Below, piece after piece: positions 24,138 through 33,280 of a stretch of DNA of 64,000 nucleotides. The notes beneath the pieces were generated by a model that saw only the letters and a list, made by a program, of their open reading frames with translations, ran no database searches and had not been told where the DNA came from. Position 1 is the first letter of the stretch; each line of letters starts with the position of its first letter. Origin of the DNA: Allobosea sp. (GTDB lineage Bacteria; Pseudomonadota; Alphaproteobacteria; Rhizobiales; Beijerinckiaceae); NCBI GenBank assembly GCA_024231975.1, contig JAAEQB010000064.1:62001-126000 (forward strand). Direction: 5' to 3'. The translations under genes and the position numbers were made by a program.

Positions 24138-25724
24138 CTACCCCCGCTTCAGCCCCCATGGATAGGGCGCCGAGCCCGGCAGCATGCCGGTCAGGCCCTT
24201 GCGATAGGCGGTCTTGATCACGAACTGGCCGAGCGGGATCGTGGCGCATTCCTCCAGCGCCAGGCGCCCGAGCGCGACGGCGACCTGCTTCTGCTTGGCT
24301 TCGTCCGGCGCGTAGAGCCATTCCTCGGCCATCTCCTCGGCCTTGGCATTGGTCCACCAGCCGAACCAGCCCTTGTCGCCGGGACCGCGCACGAGGTTGG
24401 AGAGGGCGGGGTTGCCCCAGCCGACGGCGGCGCCCGTGGTATGGAAGATGCTCCAGCCGCCCTTCTCGACCGGCTCGCGGCTGTTGCGGCGCTGGATCAC
24501 CGTGCCCCAGTCGCTGGCGGCCATCTCGACATTCATGCCCATCGCTTTGAGCAACTCGTAGGTGACGTCGCCGAGCGGGCCGATATCGGGGAAGTCGGTC
24601 GGGTTGATGATGACCACCTTCTCGCCGTTGTAGCCGGACTCCTTCAGCGCCGCCTTGGCCTTGTCGAGGCTCTGCGGCATCAGGTCCTCGAGTTCGCCGG
24701 TGTAGTAGGGCGTGCCGCGCCACCACAGGTTCCGGCAGACCTGCCAGGCGGTGGTGTCGTCACCCTGCGACGCCCGCATATAGTCCTCCTGGTTGACGCC
24801 GAGGCGGACCGCGGCGCGGACCTTCGGATTGTTGAAGGGCGGCTGGAGATGGTTCAGCCGCATGATCGAGCCGCGGCCGTTCTTGTCGATGACCTCGCGG
24901 ACGACGTCCGGGCTCTTCGCCAGCAAGGGCTGCAGGTCGGCGAGCGGACGCTCCCACCAGTCGATCTCGCCCTTGGTCAGAGCGGCGGCGGCGGTCGCAG
25001 GGTCCGGCAGGATCGGCCATTCGATCCGCTTGAAATGCGCGACCTTGCCGCCGGCGTTGCGGCTCGGCGGCTCGCTGCGCGGCTTGTAGGCCTCGTTCTT
25101 CTCGTAGACGACGCGGCTGCCCGAGACATATTCGCTGGCGACGAATTTGTAGGGGCCCGAGCCGGTCATCTCGGTGACCTGCTTGGTCGCTTCGGTCTTG
25201 GCCAGGCGCTCCGGCATGATGAAGGGCGGGTTGTCGGCCTTGGCCATGCAGTCGAGCATCATCGGGAAAGCCTTCGTCAGCTTGATCTCGATGGTGCGCT
25301 CGTCCGGCGCATTCCAGGCCTCGACGGCCTTGATCAGGAGTTGGCCGTAAGGGTCGCGCTGGCACCAGCGCTTCAGGCTCTCGATACAGTCGATCGAGCG
25401 GACAGGCTGGCCGTCATGGAAGGCCAGACCCTCGCGCAGCTTGATCTTCCAGACCTTGCCATCGGCGGAAATCTCGTGGCCCTCGGCCATCTGCGGCTGC
25501 GGCTTCAGGTCGAGATCGCCGCCATAGAGCGTGTCGAAGACGTAGTAGCCGTGATTGTTGGTCACGGTCGCCGTCGTCCAGATCGGATCGAGCGAGGTGA
25601 GATTGGCCTGCGGCGCCATCTTGAGCACGGTCGCGCTTGGCGCCTGCGCCATTGCCTCCCGGGCGAGCGCTGGAGCAAACAGGGCGGCAGCTGCCGTGCC
25701 CTGCAGGAACTGACGACGCTTCAT
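24138..25724 (-). CDS. Peptide-type ABC transporter substrate-binding protein (SBP family 5)
   Basis: A 528-residue periplasmic binding protein with a signal starting MKRRQFLQGTAAAALFAPAL and ending near REAMAQA (residue 27). Family-5 landmarks are FDTLYGGDLDLKPQPQMAEG, WKIKLREGLAFHDGQPV (about residues 92-108) and GSGPYKF. It lies downstream of an amidase gene on the same strand but has no permease or ATPase neighbour, so it must use membrane components encoded elsewhere. It closely resembles the truncated protein at the right edge: both carry an SDWGTV/ADWGTV-type segment with a GGWS motif and end in YRKxLTGML. Ligand unknown; peptides or amides are likely. Confidence 0.86.
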   Translation of the reverse strand: MKRRQFLQGTAAAALFAPALAREAMAQAPSATVLKMAPQANLTSLDPIWTTATVTNNHGYYVFDTLYGGDLDLKPQPQMAEGHEISADGKVWKIKLREGLAFHDGQPVRSIDCIESLKRWCQRDPYGQLLIKAVEAWNAPDERTIEIKLTKAFPMMLDCMAKADNPPFIMPERLAKTEATKQVTEMTGSGPYKFVASEYVSGSRVVYEKNEAYKPRSEPPSRNAGGKVAHFKRIEWPILPDPATAAAALTKGEIDWWERPLADLQPLLAKSPDVVREVIDKNGRGSIMRLNHLQPPFNNPKVRAAVRLGVNQEDYMRASQGDDTTAWQVCRNLWWRGTPYYTGELEDLMPQSLDKAKAALKESGYNGEKVVIINPTDFPDIGPLGDVTYELLKAMGMNVEMAASDWGTVIQRRNSREPVEKGGWSIFHTTGAAVGWGNPALSNLVRGPGDKGWFGWWTNAKAEEMAEEWLYAPDEAKQKQVAVALGRLALEECATIPLGQFVIKTAYRKGLTGMLPGSAPYPWGLKRG

Positions 25725-25748
25725 ATATCTCTCCCCTTTTATGATTGA

Positions 25749-25762
25749 ATCGACTTGTCGAT
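25749..25762. promoter_or_regulatory. Small dyad upstream of the solitary binding-protein gene
   Basis: ATCGAC and GTCGAT flank a 2-nt spacer 25 bp upstream of the binding-protein start on the minus strand. The surrounding 86-bp gap is AT-richer than the genes. A regulator site is possible; no adjacent regulator gene is seen. Confidence 0.3.
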
Positions 25763-25810
25763 GAACCTGTTCTTTCTGCTGCGTGATAGGACGAAAAAAG
25801 GCTGGTCCCC

Positions 25811-27304
25811 CTAGTCGAAGCCGAGGAAATTCGGGCTGTCCGCCAGCTTCGGTGCGGCCTTCAGCCTGGAGATGTCCGGCACAGGCCGCGCCGTCAGCGG
25901 ATCACCGGCCAAGAGTGACTCGAGCGCCGCCGCGACGGCAAGGACCTTGGCGTCGCCGCCGCGCGGGCCGACGATCTGCAGGCCGAAGGGCATGCCGTTG
26001 CGGTCGAGCCCGACCGGCAGCGAGATCGCGGGATGGCCGACGATCGTCACCGCATAGGCCATGGCGAGCCAGTGGAAATAGGTGCGGGTCGGCTTGCCGT
26101 CGATCTCGGCAGGATAGAGTTCGGACCAGGGCCGCGGCGACAATGTGATCGCCGGCGAGAGGATGACGTCGTAGCGGTCGAAGAAGCGCTGCCATTCATG
26201 ATAGAGCACCGTCTGCTGTTTCAGGGCGCGGGTGACGTCGAGCGCGCTGTAGCGCAGGCCTTCCTCGACATTGGCGCGGACATTGGGGCCGACCATGTCG
26301 GGCGTCTTGGTCGAGCGCTCGTGATGGCTGGCGAGGAAGGAGACGGCGCGTAGCACCTCGAAGCTCTCATCGGTGCCGGCGCAGTTCGGCGTCGCCTCGT
26401 CGGCCCGGCCGAAGACCTTGCTGAAGCGGCCGACCTTGTCGGCGAAGACCTCGCGGATGTGCTTTTCGGTCGGGGCGAAGCCGAAATCCGGGGTGAGCGC
26501 GACTTTCAGCGAGGCGAGGTCGCAATGATCGGGCCGAGCGAAATCCTCGGCCCGGCGGACCTGCTTGCCATGGATCGTCGTTGCCAGCGGATCGACGGCA
26601 TCGTCGCTGACCATGGTCGAGAGCAGGAGGCAGAGATCGGGCACGGTGCGGGCCATCGGGCCGAGCACCGAGAGCGGGTTCCAGCCGAGCGGACGCTTGT
26701 CGCTCGGCACCAGCCCCGGCGTCGGCCGGAAGCCGACGATGCCGTTGAAGGCAGCCGGGTTGCGCAAGGAACCACCGGTGTCGGAGCCAGTCGCGATCGG
26801 CACCATGTTGGTCGCGAGCACGACGCCCGAGCCGCCGGAGGAGCCGGCAGCCGAGCGCGAGGGGTCGAACGGGTTGCCGGTGACGCCGTAGACGGCGTTG
26901 CGGGTGTTGGCGCCGGCGCCCCATTCGGGCGTGTTGGTCTTGCCGACGATGACCGCGCCGGCCTTGCGCACGGAGGCGACGATGCCCTGGTCCTGCGTCG
27001 GGACATGGTTGGCGAAGAGCGGGCTGCCATAGGTGGTCCGCAGGCCGGCGACATCCTCCAGGTCCTTGATGCCGATCGGCAAGCCGTGCAGCGCCGGCAG
27101 ATCATCGCCGCGCATGGTCGCGGCATCGGCCGCCTTGGCCGTGGCGCGGGCGCGTTCATCGTCGCGCGCCACCATGGCGTTGACGGCAGGGTCGACTGCA
27201 TCGATCCGGGCGAGGCAGCTTTCGAGCAGTTCGCTCGCCGAGAGCTTCTTCTCGCCGATCAGGCGGCGGGCGGTGACGGCATCGAGATCGCAGGGTTCGG
27301 TCAC
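25811..27304 (-). CDS. Amidase signature family amidase
   Basis: A 497-residue amidase with the full Ser-cisSer-Lys triad: Lys80 (GIKD), Ser155 (AAGSSGGSG) and nucleophile Ser179 (GSDTGGS). The glycine/serine-rich core spans about residues 145-190. These cytoplasmic enzymes hydrolyse carboxamides to acids and ammonia. It is not GatA: no gatB or gatC genes accompany it, and it lies upstream of a peptide/amide-binding protein gene in the same orientation (86 bp gap). This suggests uptake and hydrolysis of one amide. Specificity cannot be read from the sequence. Confidence 0.87.
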   Translation of the reverse strand: MTEPCDLDAVTARRLIGEKKLSASELLESCLARIDAVDPAVNAMVARDDERARATAKAADAATMRGDDLPALHGLPIGIKDLEDVAGLRTTYGSPLFANHVPTQDQGIVASVRKAGAVIVGKTNTPEWGAGANTRNAVYGVTGNPFDPSRSAAGSSGGSGVVLATNMVPIATGSDTGGSLRNPAAFNGIVGFRPTPGLVPSDKRPLGWNPLSVLGPMARTVPDLCLLLSTMVSDDAVDPLATTIHGKQVRRAEDFARPDHCDLASLKVALTPDFGFAPTEKHIREVFADKVGRFSKVFGRADEATPNCAGTDESFEVLRAVSFLASHHERSTKTPDMVGPNVRANVEEGLRYSALDVTRALKQQTVLYHEWQRFFDRYDVILSPAITLSPRPWSELYPAEIDGKPTRTYFHWLAMAYAVTIVGHPAISLPVGLDRNGMPFGLQIVGPRGGDAKVLAVAAALESLLAGDPLTARPVPDISRLKAAPKLADSPNFLGFD

Positions 27305-27415
27305 GGCAGAAAACTCCGGCAGTCAGGGCGGGTCGTCCTGACCCATCCTGCCAGTCGAAGCGGCCTGAGCCGCTACGTCAACCCTCGCCGGGTTGAACCC
27401 CGGCCTGCGTTCGCC

Positions 27416-27445
27416 TCAGATATGCAAGGCTCAGATGTGCAAGGC
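27416..27445. repeat. 15-bp tandem duplication of the lpd gene terminus including its stop codon
   Basis: On the minus strand GCCTTGCACATCTGA (27445-27431) is followed directly by GCCTTGCATATCTGA (27430-27416). The first copy encodes the last four residues ALHI and the stop of the dihydrolipoamide dehydrogenase. The second repeats them with one base change. Readthrough of the first stop would add five residues and stop again. Confidence 0.85.
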
Positions 27446-28828
27446 GTGGCCGAGTGCCTTCAGCGCCGATTCCTGGAAGGCCTCGCCCAAAGTCGGGTGG
27501 GCGTGGATCGTGCCCGCGACGTCTTCCAGCCTCGCGCCCATCTCGATGGCGAGGCCGAAGGCGGCGGATAGCTCCGAGACGCCTTGTCCAACCGCCTGGA
27601 TGCCCAGCACGAGATGGTTGTCGGCGCGGGCGACGATGCGCACAAATCCGGCCTCGCCATGGCGGGTCATGGCGCGGCCATTGGCCTGGAAGGGAAAGAG
27701 CCCGATCTTGGTCTCGAAGCCGGCGGCCTTGGCCTCAGCCGGCGACAGGCCGGCCGAGACGATCTCGGGATCGGTGAAGCAGATCGCCGGGATGCAGGCC
27801 TTGTCCCAGATGCGCGGCTCGCCGGCGACGATCTCGGCGACCATCTCGCCCTGCGCCATGGCGCGATGGGCCAGCATCGGCTCGCCGGTGACGTCGCCGA
27901 TGGCGTAGATGCCGCGCATCGAGGTCTCGCAGCGCTCGCCGATGCGGATGAAGCGACCGTCCATGTCGAGCACCAGCTCGTCGAGGCCGAGCTTAGCCGT
28001 CGCCGGGGCACGGCCGACCGTGACCAGGATCTTGTCGGCCGGCAACTCGCGCTCCTTGCCATCGGCCGTCTCGATGCGCAGGCCGTCGCCCTTGGCGGTC
28101 GGGCCCAGCGCCTTGGCTCCGAGCAGGACCTCGACGCCGAGCGCCGAGAGGCTCTTGGCGACCGGCGCGGTCAATTCGGCATCGTAGAGCGGCAGGATCT
28201 TCTCCTGCGCCTCGACGACGGTGACCTTGCTGCCGAGCTTGGCGAAGGCGGTGCCGAGCTCGAGCCCGATATAGCCGCCGCCGACCACGACGAGGCGCTT
28301 CGGCAGCTCCGTCAGTGCGAGTGCGCCGGTCGAGGAGATGACGTTGCCGCCGAAGGGCAGGAAGGGCAGCTCGACGGGCACCGAGCCCGTCGCGATCACG
28401 ATCGTCTCGGCCGTGATGGTCTTGGGGCCGGTCTCGGTCTCCACGGCGACGGTCTTGCCGTCGCGGAAGCGGGCCTGGCCGTGGACGATCTTGACCTTGG
28501 CCTTGCGCAAGAGGCCGGCGACGCCGTTGTTGAGGCGCTGGACGATGCCGTCCTTCCAGGCGACGGCCTGCTTCAGGTCGAGCTTGGGCTCGGCGGCGGT
28601 GAGGCCGAAGGGCGTCTTGCCGGCGGCGGCATGGGCCGCCTTCTCGAACTCCTCGGCGACATGGATCATCGCCTTGGAGGGGATGCAGCCGATGTTGAGG
28701 CAGGTGCCGCCGAGCTTGGTGCTCTCGACGATGACGGTGTCGATCCCGAGCTGTCCGGCGCGGATGGCGCAGACATAGCCGCCGGGGCCGGCGCCGATGA
28801 CGAGGAGCTTGCAGGTGATGTCGGTCAT
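27431..28828 (-). CDS. lpd: Dihydrolipoyl dehydrogenase (E3) of the branched-chain keto acid dehydrogenase
   Basis: A 465-residue flavoprotein disulfide reductase that reoxidises the lipoyl group of E2 with NAD. FAD site GAGPGG (12-17), redox pair Cys43/Cys48 (GGTCLNIGCIPSK), NAD site VGGGYIGLELG (about residues 180-190) and the C-terminal His444/Glu449 pair (HAHPTLGE) are intact. It is the last of four co-oriented genes (E1alpha, E1beta, E2, E3), 16 bp after E2, so this E3 is dedicated to the bkd complex. Pseudomonas calls the equivalent lpdV. Its stop codon region is duplicated in tandem. Confidence 0.93.
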   Translation of the reverse strand: MTDITCKLLVIGAGPGGYVCAIRAGQLGIDTVIVESTKLGGTCLNIGCIPSKAMIHVAEEFEKAAHAAAGKTPFGLTAAEPKLDLKQAVAWKDGIVQRLNNGVAGLLRKAKVKIVHGQARFRDGKTVAVETETGPKTITAETIVIATGSVPVELPFLPFGGNVISSTGALALTELPKRLVVVGGGYIGLELGTAFAKLGSKVTVVEAQEKILPLYDAELTAPVAKSLSALGVEVLLGAKALGPTAKGDGLRIETADGKERELPADKILVTVGRAPATAKLGLDELVLDMDGRFIRIGERCETSMRGIYAIGDVTGEPMLAHRAMAQGEMVAEIVAGEPRIWDKACIPAICFTDPEIVSAGLSPAEAKAAGFETKIGLFPFQANGRAMTRHGEAGFVRIVARADNHLVLGIQAVGQGVSELSAAFGLAIEMGARLEDVAGTIHAHPTLGEAFQESALKALGHALHI

Positions 28829-28844
28829 GGCTCGCTCCCGCCGC

Positions 28845-30158
28845 TCACATGTCTACGAACAGCGTCGCCGGCGTCTCCAGCAACTCTTTCAGCCGCTGCA
28901 CGAAGACTGCCGCGTCCCAGCCGTCGATGACGCGGTGGTCGAAGCTGGAGGAGAGGTTCATCATCTTGCGCGGCACGAAAGTGGTGCCGTCCCAGACCGG
29001 GCGGACCATCATCTTGTTGACGCCGACGATCGCGACCTCGGGATGGTTGATCACCGGGGTGGTGGCGATGCCGCCCAATGCGCCGAGCGAGGTGATGGTG
29101 ATGGTCGAGCCGGTGAGCTCGTCGCGCGTCGCCGAGCCGTCGCGGGCCCGTTCGGCCAGGCGCGAAAGCTCGATGGCGCAGCCCCAGAGATCGCGCGCTT
29201 CGGCGTGCTTGACCACCGGCACCATCAGGCCTGACGGCGCCTGCGTCGCGATGCCGATATCGATGCCGGCATGCTGGTGAACGATGCCTGCTTCGTCGTC
29301 ATAGAGCGCGTTGAGATTGGGCTGCTCGCCGAGCGCCTTGACCATCGCCCGCATCAGGAAGGGCAGTAGCGTCAGCTTCGGCCGCTCGGCCGTCGGCTTC
29401 TTGTTGAGCGCGGCGCGCAGGTCTTCGAGAGCGGAGACGTCGACCTCTTCGACGATGGTGATGTGCGGAATGCGCGACTTCGACAGCGCCATCTTCTCGG
29501 CGATGCGGCGGCGCAGGCCCACGACCTTGACGTCGGTGATCCCTGTCTTGGCGACGAGCCCACCCTTGGCCGGAGCCTCGGGGCCGCGCAGGATGAAGGC
29601 GTCGATATCCTCATGGGTGACGCGGCCGGCCGGGCCGGAGCCCTGGACCTGACGCAGGTCGACACCGGCCTCGCGCGCCTTCAGCCTGACGGCAGGTGAG
29701 GCCAGCGGCTTCTCGCCGACCGGGCGGCGCGGCGCCGGCGTGATGGCGACGGGCGCTGCGCGGGCCGGAGCCGCGGGCTTCGGCGTCGGCATCTGCTTGG
29801 GGGCAGGCTCAGCAGCCGCAATGGGTGCAGCCGGGGCAGCCGCAGCGGCGGGCTTTTCCTTTGGCGGCTCGACCGGGGCTTCAGCTTCCGCCGGCGCTTC
29901 GGTCGCGGCGCCGTCGCCTGAGACCTTGAGCTTCACCAGGGCCGAGCCGATCGCGACGGTGTCGCCGATCTCGGCGCCGACCCAGGTGACCTCGCCCTCG
30001 ACCGGCGAGGGGATCTCGACGGTCGCCTTGTCGGTCATCACCGCGGCGATGAGATCGTCCTCGCGGACGATGTCGCCGACCTTGACGTGCCACTCGACCA
30101 GCTCGGCCTCGGCGATGCCTTCGCCGACATCGGGCAGCTTGATGATGCGCTCGGCCAT
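28845..30158 (-). CDS. bkdB: Branched-chain keto acid dehydrogenase E2 (dihydrolipoyl acyltransferase)
   Basis: A 437-residue acyltransferase. Lipoyl domain at about residues 3-77 with the lipoylated Lys44 (MTDKATVE), an Ala/Pro-rich linker (about 85-145), peripheral subunit-binding domain (LASPAVRLKAREAGVDLRQ, about 150-190), and a C-terminal catalytic domain with the active-site His408 (DHRVIDG). It transfers branched acyl groups to CoA. ATG 30158 overlaps the E1beta stop by one base; an upstream extension of the frame lacks family similarity. It acts in the core of the cytoplasmic BCKDH complex. Confidence 0.92.
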   Translation of the reverse strand: MAERIIKLPDVGEGIAEAELVEWHVKVGDIVREDDLIAAVMTDKATVEIPSPVEGEVTWVGAEIGDTVAIGSALVKLKVSGDGAATEAPAEAEAPVEPPKEKPAAAAAPAAPIAAAEPAPKQMPTPKPAAPARAAPVAITPAPRRPVGEKPLASPAVRLKAREAGVDLRQVQGSGPAGRVTHEDIDAFILRGPEAPAKGGLVAKTGITDVKVVGLRRRIAEKMALSKSRIPHITIVEEVDVSALEDLRAALNKKPTAERPKLTLLPFLMRAMVKALGEQPNLNALYDDEAGIVHQHAGIDIGIATQAPSGLMVPVVKHAEARDLWGCAIELSRLAERARDGSATRDELTGSTITITSLGALGGIATTPVINHPEVAIVGVNKMMVRPVWDGTTFVPRKMMNLSSSFDHRVIDGWDAAVFVQRLKELLETPATLFVDM

Positions 30159-31174
30159 CAGCGTGCCTCCATGATGTCGCGAAGCGCCCGTCCGAGACGG
30201 GCGGGGCCGGGGAAGTAGTCCCATTCCTGGGCGTGCGGATAAGGCGTGTCCCAGCCGGTGACGCGCATGATCGGCGCCTCCAGATGGTAGAAGCAGTGCT
30301 GCTGCACGAGCGCGGCCAGCTCCGCACCAAACCCTGACGTCAGCGTCGCCTCGTGCAGGACGATGCAGCGGCCGGTCTTGGCGACGGAGGCCACGATCGC
30401 GTCGAGATCGAGCGGCAGCAAGGTGCGCAGGTCGATGATCTCGGCATCGATGCCGGTTTCTTCGGTCGCAGCCTGGGCGACATGGACCATGGTGCCATAG
30501 GTCACGATGGTGACGGCCGAGCCCTCGCGGCGGATCGCCGCCTTGCCAAGCGGGATGGTGTAGTGGCCTTCCTCGACCTCACCGAGCTCATGCTTCGACC
30601 AGGGCGTGACCGGGCGGTCGTGATGACCGTCGAACGGGCCGTTATAGAGCCGCTTCGGCTCGAGGAAGATCACCGGATCGGGATCCTCGATCGCCGCCAT
30701 CAGCAGGCCCTTGGCGTCGCGCGGATTGGACGGCACCACCGTCTTCAGGCCGGAGACGTGGGTGAACAGCGCTTCAGGGCTCTGGCTGTGGGTCTGGCCG
30801 CCGAAGATGCCACCGCCGGTCGGCATGCGGATCACCATCGGGCAGGTGAAGTCGCCGGCCGAGCGGTAGCGCAGGCGGGCGGCTTCCGAGACGATCTGGT
30901 CATAGGCTGGGTACATGTAGTCGGCGAACTGGATCTCGACGCAGGGGCGCAGGCCATAGGCCGCCATGCCGATCGCGGTGCCGACGATGCCGAGCTCGCT
31001 GATCGGCGCGTCGAAGCAGCGGTTGACGCCGTATTTCTGCTGCAGGCCGTGGGTGCAGCGGAAGACGCCGCCGAAATAGCCGACATCCTCGCCATAGACG
31101 ACGACGTTGTCGTCGCGGCCCATCGAAACGTCGAGGGCCGAGCGGATCGCCTCGATCATGGTCATGCGGGCCAT
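30158..31174 (-). CDS. bkdAB: Branched-chain keto acid dehydrogenase E1 beta subunit
   Basis: A 338-residue transketolase-like subunit. It begins MARMTMIEAIRSALDVSM and carries GEDVGYFGGVFRCTHGLQQKYG (about residues 29-50) and FAEPISELGIVG-type text (here FDAPISELGIVGTAIGM), hallmarks of BCKDH/PDH E1beta. The C-terminal transketolase domain includes CIVLHEATLTSGFGAE. With E1alpha it decarboxylates 2-keto acids of valine, leucine and isoleucine using thiamine diphosphate. It lies 3 bp after E1alpha and overlaps E2. Confidence 0.93.
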   Translation of the reverse strand: MARMTMIEAIRSALDVSMGRDDNVVVYGEDVGYFGGVFRCTHGLQQKYGVNRCFDAPISELGIVGTAIGMAAYGLRPCVEIQFADYMYPAYDQIVSEAARLRYRSAGDFTCPMVIRMPTGGGIFGGQTHSQSPEALFTHVSGLKTVVPSNPRDAKGLLMAAIEDPDPVIFLEPKRLYNGPFDGHHDRPVTPWSKHELGEVEEGHYTIPLGKAAIRREGSAVTIVTYGTMVHVAQAATEETGIDAEIIDLRTLLPLDLDAIVASVAKTGRCIVLHEATLTSGFGAELAALVQQHCFYHLEAPIMRVTGWDTPYPHAQEWDYFPGPARLGRALRDIMEAR

Positions 31175-31177
31175 GGC

Positions 31178-32410
31178 TCAGACTCCGATCTGCTGGCGCT
31201 GGCGGCGCAGATGCGGCGGCAGCTCGGCATAGACGTCCTCGAACATGTCGCGCGAGGAGGGCTTGCCGCCGGCATGCAGCGTGCCGAAGCTCTCGGCTTC
31301 CTTCTGCGCGGCGATGACGGTCGCCATGATCTCGGCCTCGGCCTGCTTGTGGCGCTCCTCGGTCCAGGCGCCGATCGCGATCAGGTGCTGCTTCAGCCGG
31401 ACGATGGGGTCGCCGAGCGGCCAGTCGTCGGATTCGTGCTTGGGCCGGTAGGCTGAAGGGTCGTCCGAGGTCGAATGCGCCCCGGCGCGGTAGGTGACGT
31501 ATTCGACCAGCGTCGGCCCGAGATTGCGGCGGGCCCGCTCGATCGCCCACTGCGCCACGGCATAGGTGGCAAGGTAGTCGTTGCCGTCGACGCGCAGGGC
31601 CGGGATGCCGAAGCCGAGGCCGCGGGCGGCGAAGGTGCCGGAGCCGCCGCGGGCGATGCCCTGGAAGGTCGAGATCGCCCACTGGTTGTTGACGACGTTG
31701 AGGACGACCGGGGCCTTGTAGGTCGAGGCGAAGACAAGGGCCGCGTGGAAGTCGGACTCGGCGGTCGAGCCGTCGCCGACCCAGGCGGCGGCGATCTTGT
31801 TGTCGCCCTTGATGGCGGAAGCCATCGCCCAGCCGACGGCCTGGATGTACTGGGTGGTGAGGTTGCCCGAGATCGAGAAGAAGCCGTTCTCCTTGGAGGA
31901 GTACATCACCGGCAATTGCCGGCCCTTCATCGGGTCGCGCTCGTTCGAGTAGATCTGGCACATCATCTCGACGAGCGGGTAGTCGTGCGCGATCAGGAGC
32001 CCGGCCTGGCGATAGGTCGGGAAGTTCATGTCGCCCTTGCCGAGCGCGATGCGGAAGGCGCAGGAGACCGCCTCTTCGCCGGTGTGCTGCATGTAGAACG
32101 AGGTCTTGCCTTGGCGCTGCGCCATCTGCATGCGGGCGTCGAAGGCACGCAGTGTCAGCATGTGGCGCAGGCCACGGACCAGCTCGTCCCTGGAAAGCTC
32201 GGGCACCCAGGGGCCGACCGCCTCGCCCTCGCGATCGAGCACGCGGATGATCGAATAGGCGAGGTCGCGGATTTCCTTGGGGTCGACATCGACCGGCGGG
32301 CGCTGGACCGAGCCGGCCTTCGGGATCACGACATGGGAGAAGTCGGGCTTCTCGCCGGGGCGACTGGCGGGGACGGGAACATGGAACCGAAGCGGTGAGG
32401 GGTCTGTCAT
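31178..32410 (-). CDS. bkdAA: Branched-chain keto acid dehydrogenase E1 alpha subunit
   Basis: A 410-residue thiamine-diphosphate-binding subunit. The ThDP motif runs from GDGSTAESDFHAAL to NNQWAIST (about residues 207-245), and the phosphoserine-loop region YRAGAHSTSDDPSAYR (about 310-325) identifies the BCKDH type. The N-terminal extension is typical of bacterial BkdAA. ATG 32410 is preferred because GGAG lies 7 nt upstream; a GTG two codons earlier would sit too close to that site. First gene of the bkd operon, divergent from the Lrp regulator. Confidence 0.93.
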   Translation of the reverse strand: MTDPSPLRFHVPVPASRPGEKPDFSHVVIPKAGSVQRPPVDVDPKEIRDLAYSIIRVLDREGEAVGPWVPELSRDELVRGLRHMLTLRAFDARMQMAQRQGKTSFYMQHTGEEAVSCAFRIALGKGDMNFPTYRQAGLLIAHDYPLVEMMCQIYSNERDPMKGRQLPVMYSSKENGFFSISGNLTTQYIQAVGWAMASAIKGDNKIAAAWVGDGSTAESDFHAALVFASTYKAPVVLNVVNNQWAISTFQGIARGGSGTFAARGLGFGIPALRVDGNDYLATYAVAQWAIERARRNLGPTLVEYVTYRAGAHSTSDDPSAYRPKHESDDWPLGDPIVRLKQHLIAIGAWTEERHKQAEAEIMATVIAAQKEAESFGTLHAGGKPSSRDMFEDVYAELPPHLRRQRQQIGV

Positions 32411-32620
32411 ATCCACGCTCCCTAGGCTCTCGCTCTACCCAGCATTCCGCGCCGCGATGATGGCCGCAAGGCGCGTTTGCAGGCGCGCCTGTCTGGGCGC
32501 TGTCCTTATGCGGGCATGTTAGGGCTGTGAAATGCCTATTTCTTGCCGAAATGGCCTTGTGATTTGCTCTTGCTCGGACGATCTTTCTGCAATTCTGAAT
32601 TCTGGCGGAAAATTCACTCT
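32411..32620. promoter_or_regulatory. Divergent promoter region of the bkd operon and bkdR
   Basis: 210 bp separate the E1alpha and Lrp-type regulator starts. The half next to the regulator (about 32540-32620) is distinctly AT-richer and contains repeated AATTC/GAATT blocks (for example CTGAATTCTGG), a composition favoured by Lrp-family proteins. No single dyad stands out. BkdR-type regulators are known to act from such shared regions. Confidence 0.45.
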
Positions 32621-33121
32621 ATGGTGATCAAGGCAAGGCGTGGCGAGGAGCCCGATGCGATTGACCGGCGCATCCTCTCGGCTCTGAACGAGGATGGCCG
32701 GCTGACGATCAATGCGCTGGCCGAGAAGGTCGGCCTCTCGCCCTCGCCGTGCTGGACGCGGGTGAAGCGGCTCGAAGAGAATGGCGCGATCGAGAAATAT
32801 GTCGCGGTGCTGAACCATCGCGCGCTCGGGCTCGACAATGTCGTCTTCATCGAGATCACGCTCGACAAGCATGACGACAAATTGCTCGACCGCTTCGGCG
32901 AGGCGCTGACGCGGATTCCCGAGGTGGTCGAGGCGCATCTCGTCACCGGCGATTACGACTACTTGGTCAAGGCCGTGGTCAGCGGCACCGAGCATTATGA
33001 GCGCTTCCTGCGCGAGAAGATCTACCGCCTGCCGGGCATGCGGCAGTCGCGCACGACCTTTGGCCTGCGTACGCTGAAGCGGGCGATCTCGGTCGACCCG
33101 CTGCAGATCGCGCCGGCGTGA
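32621..33121 (+). CDS. bkdR: Lrp/AsnC family regulator (BkdR-like)
   Basis: A 166-residue protein: an N-terminal helix-turn-helix (about residues 14-65, LTINALAEKVGLSPSPCWTRVKRLE) and a C-terminal RAM ligand domain (about 75-155) with the GDYDYLVK motif typical of Lrp proteins. The start ATG 32621 gives the family length; the open frame upstream runs through the promoter. By position it should activate the divergent bkd operon in response to branched-chain amino acids, as BkdR does in Pseudomonas. Confidence 0.85.
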   Translation: MVIKARRGEEPDAIDRRILSALNEDGRLTINALAEKVGLSPSPCWTRVKRLEENGAIEKYVAVLNHRALGLDNVVFIEITLDKHDDKLLDRFGEALTRIPEVVEAHLVTGDYDYLVKAVVSGTEHYERFLREKIYRLPGMRQSRTTFGLRTLKRAISVDPLQIAPA

Positions 33122-33131
33122 GGCGTGCGAA

Positions 33132-33280
33132 CCCCTCCCCCTTGCGGGGAGGGGAAGGGGTGGGGGGCGCAAAGTCAGGGCGAATTTGTTGGGAAATGAA
33201 CCGGCCGTTCTTACAAGGACCTTGTACCCAGTCGTTCTCCCCCCATCCCCATCCCTTCCCCGCAAGGGGGAAGGGAGGAG
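33132..33280. repeat. Intergenic palindromic element, type A copy 2
   Basis: The left arm (33132-33167) contains CCCCTCCCCCTTGCGGGGAG and the right arm (about 33239-33280) contains CCTTCCCCGCAAGGGGGAAG, inverted around about 70 bp of unrelated sequence. It fills the gap between the convergent bkdR and gamma-glutamyltransferase 2 genes and abuts the latter's stop codon. Same architecture as 4220-4352 and 56523-56656. Confidence 0.8.

Noticed and set aside
27387..27404. GCCGGG/CCCGGC hairpin downstream of lpd as an intrinsic terminator
   Set aside because: The stem is only 6 bp and no T-tract follows on the minus strand.
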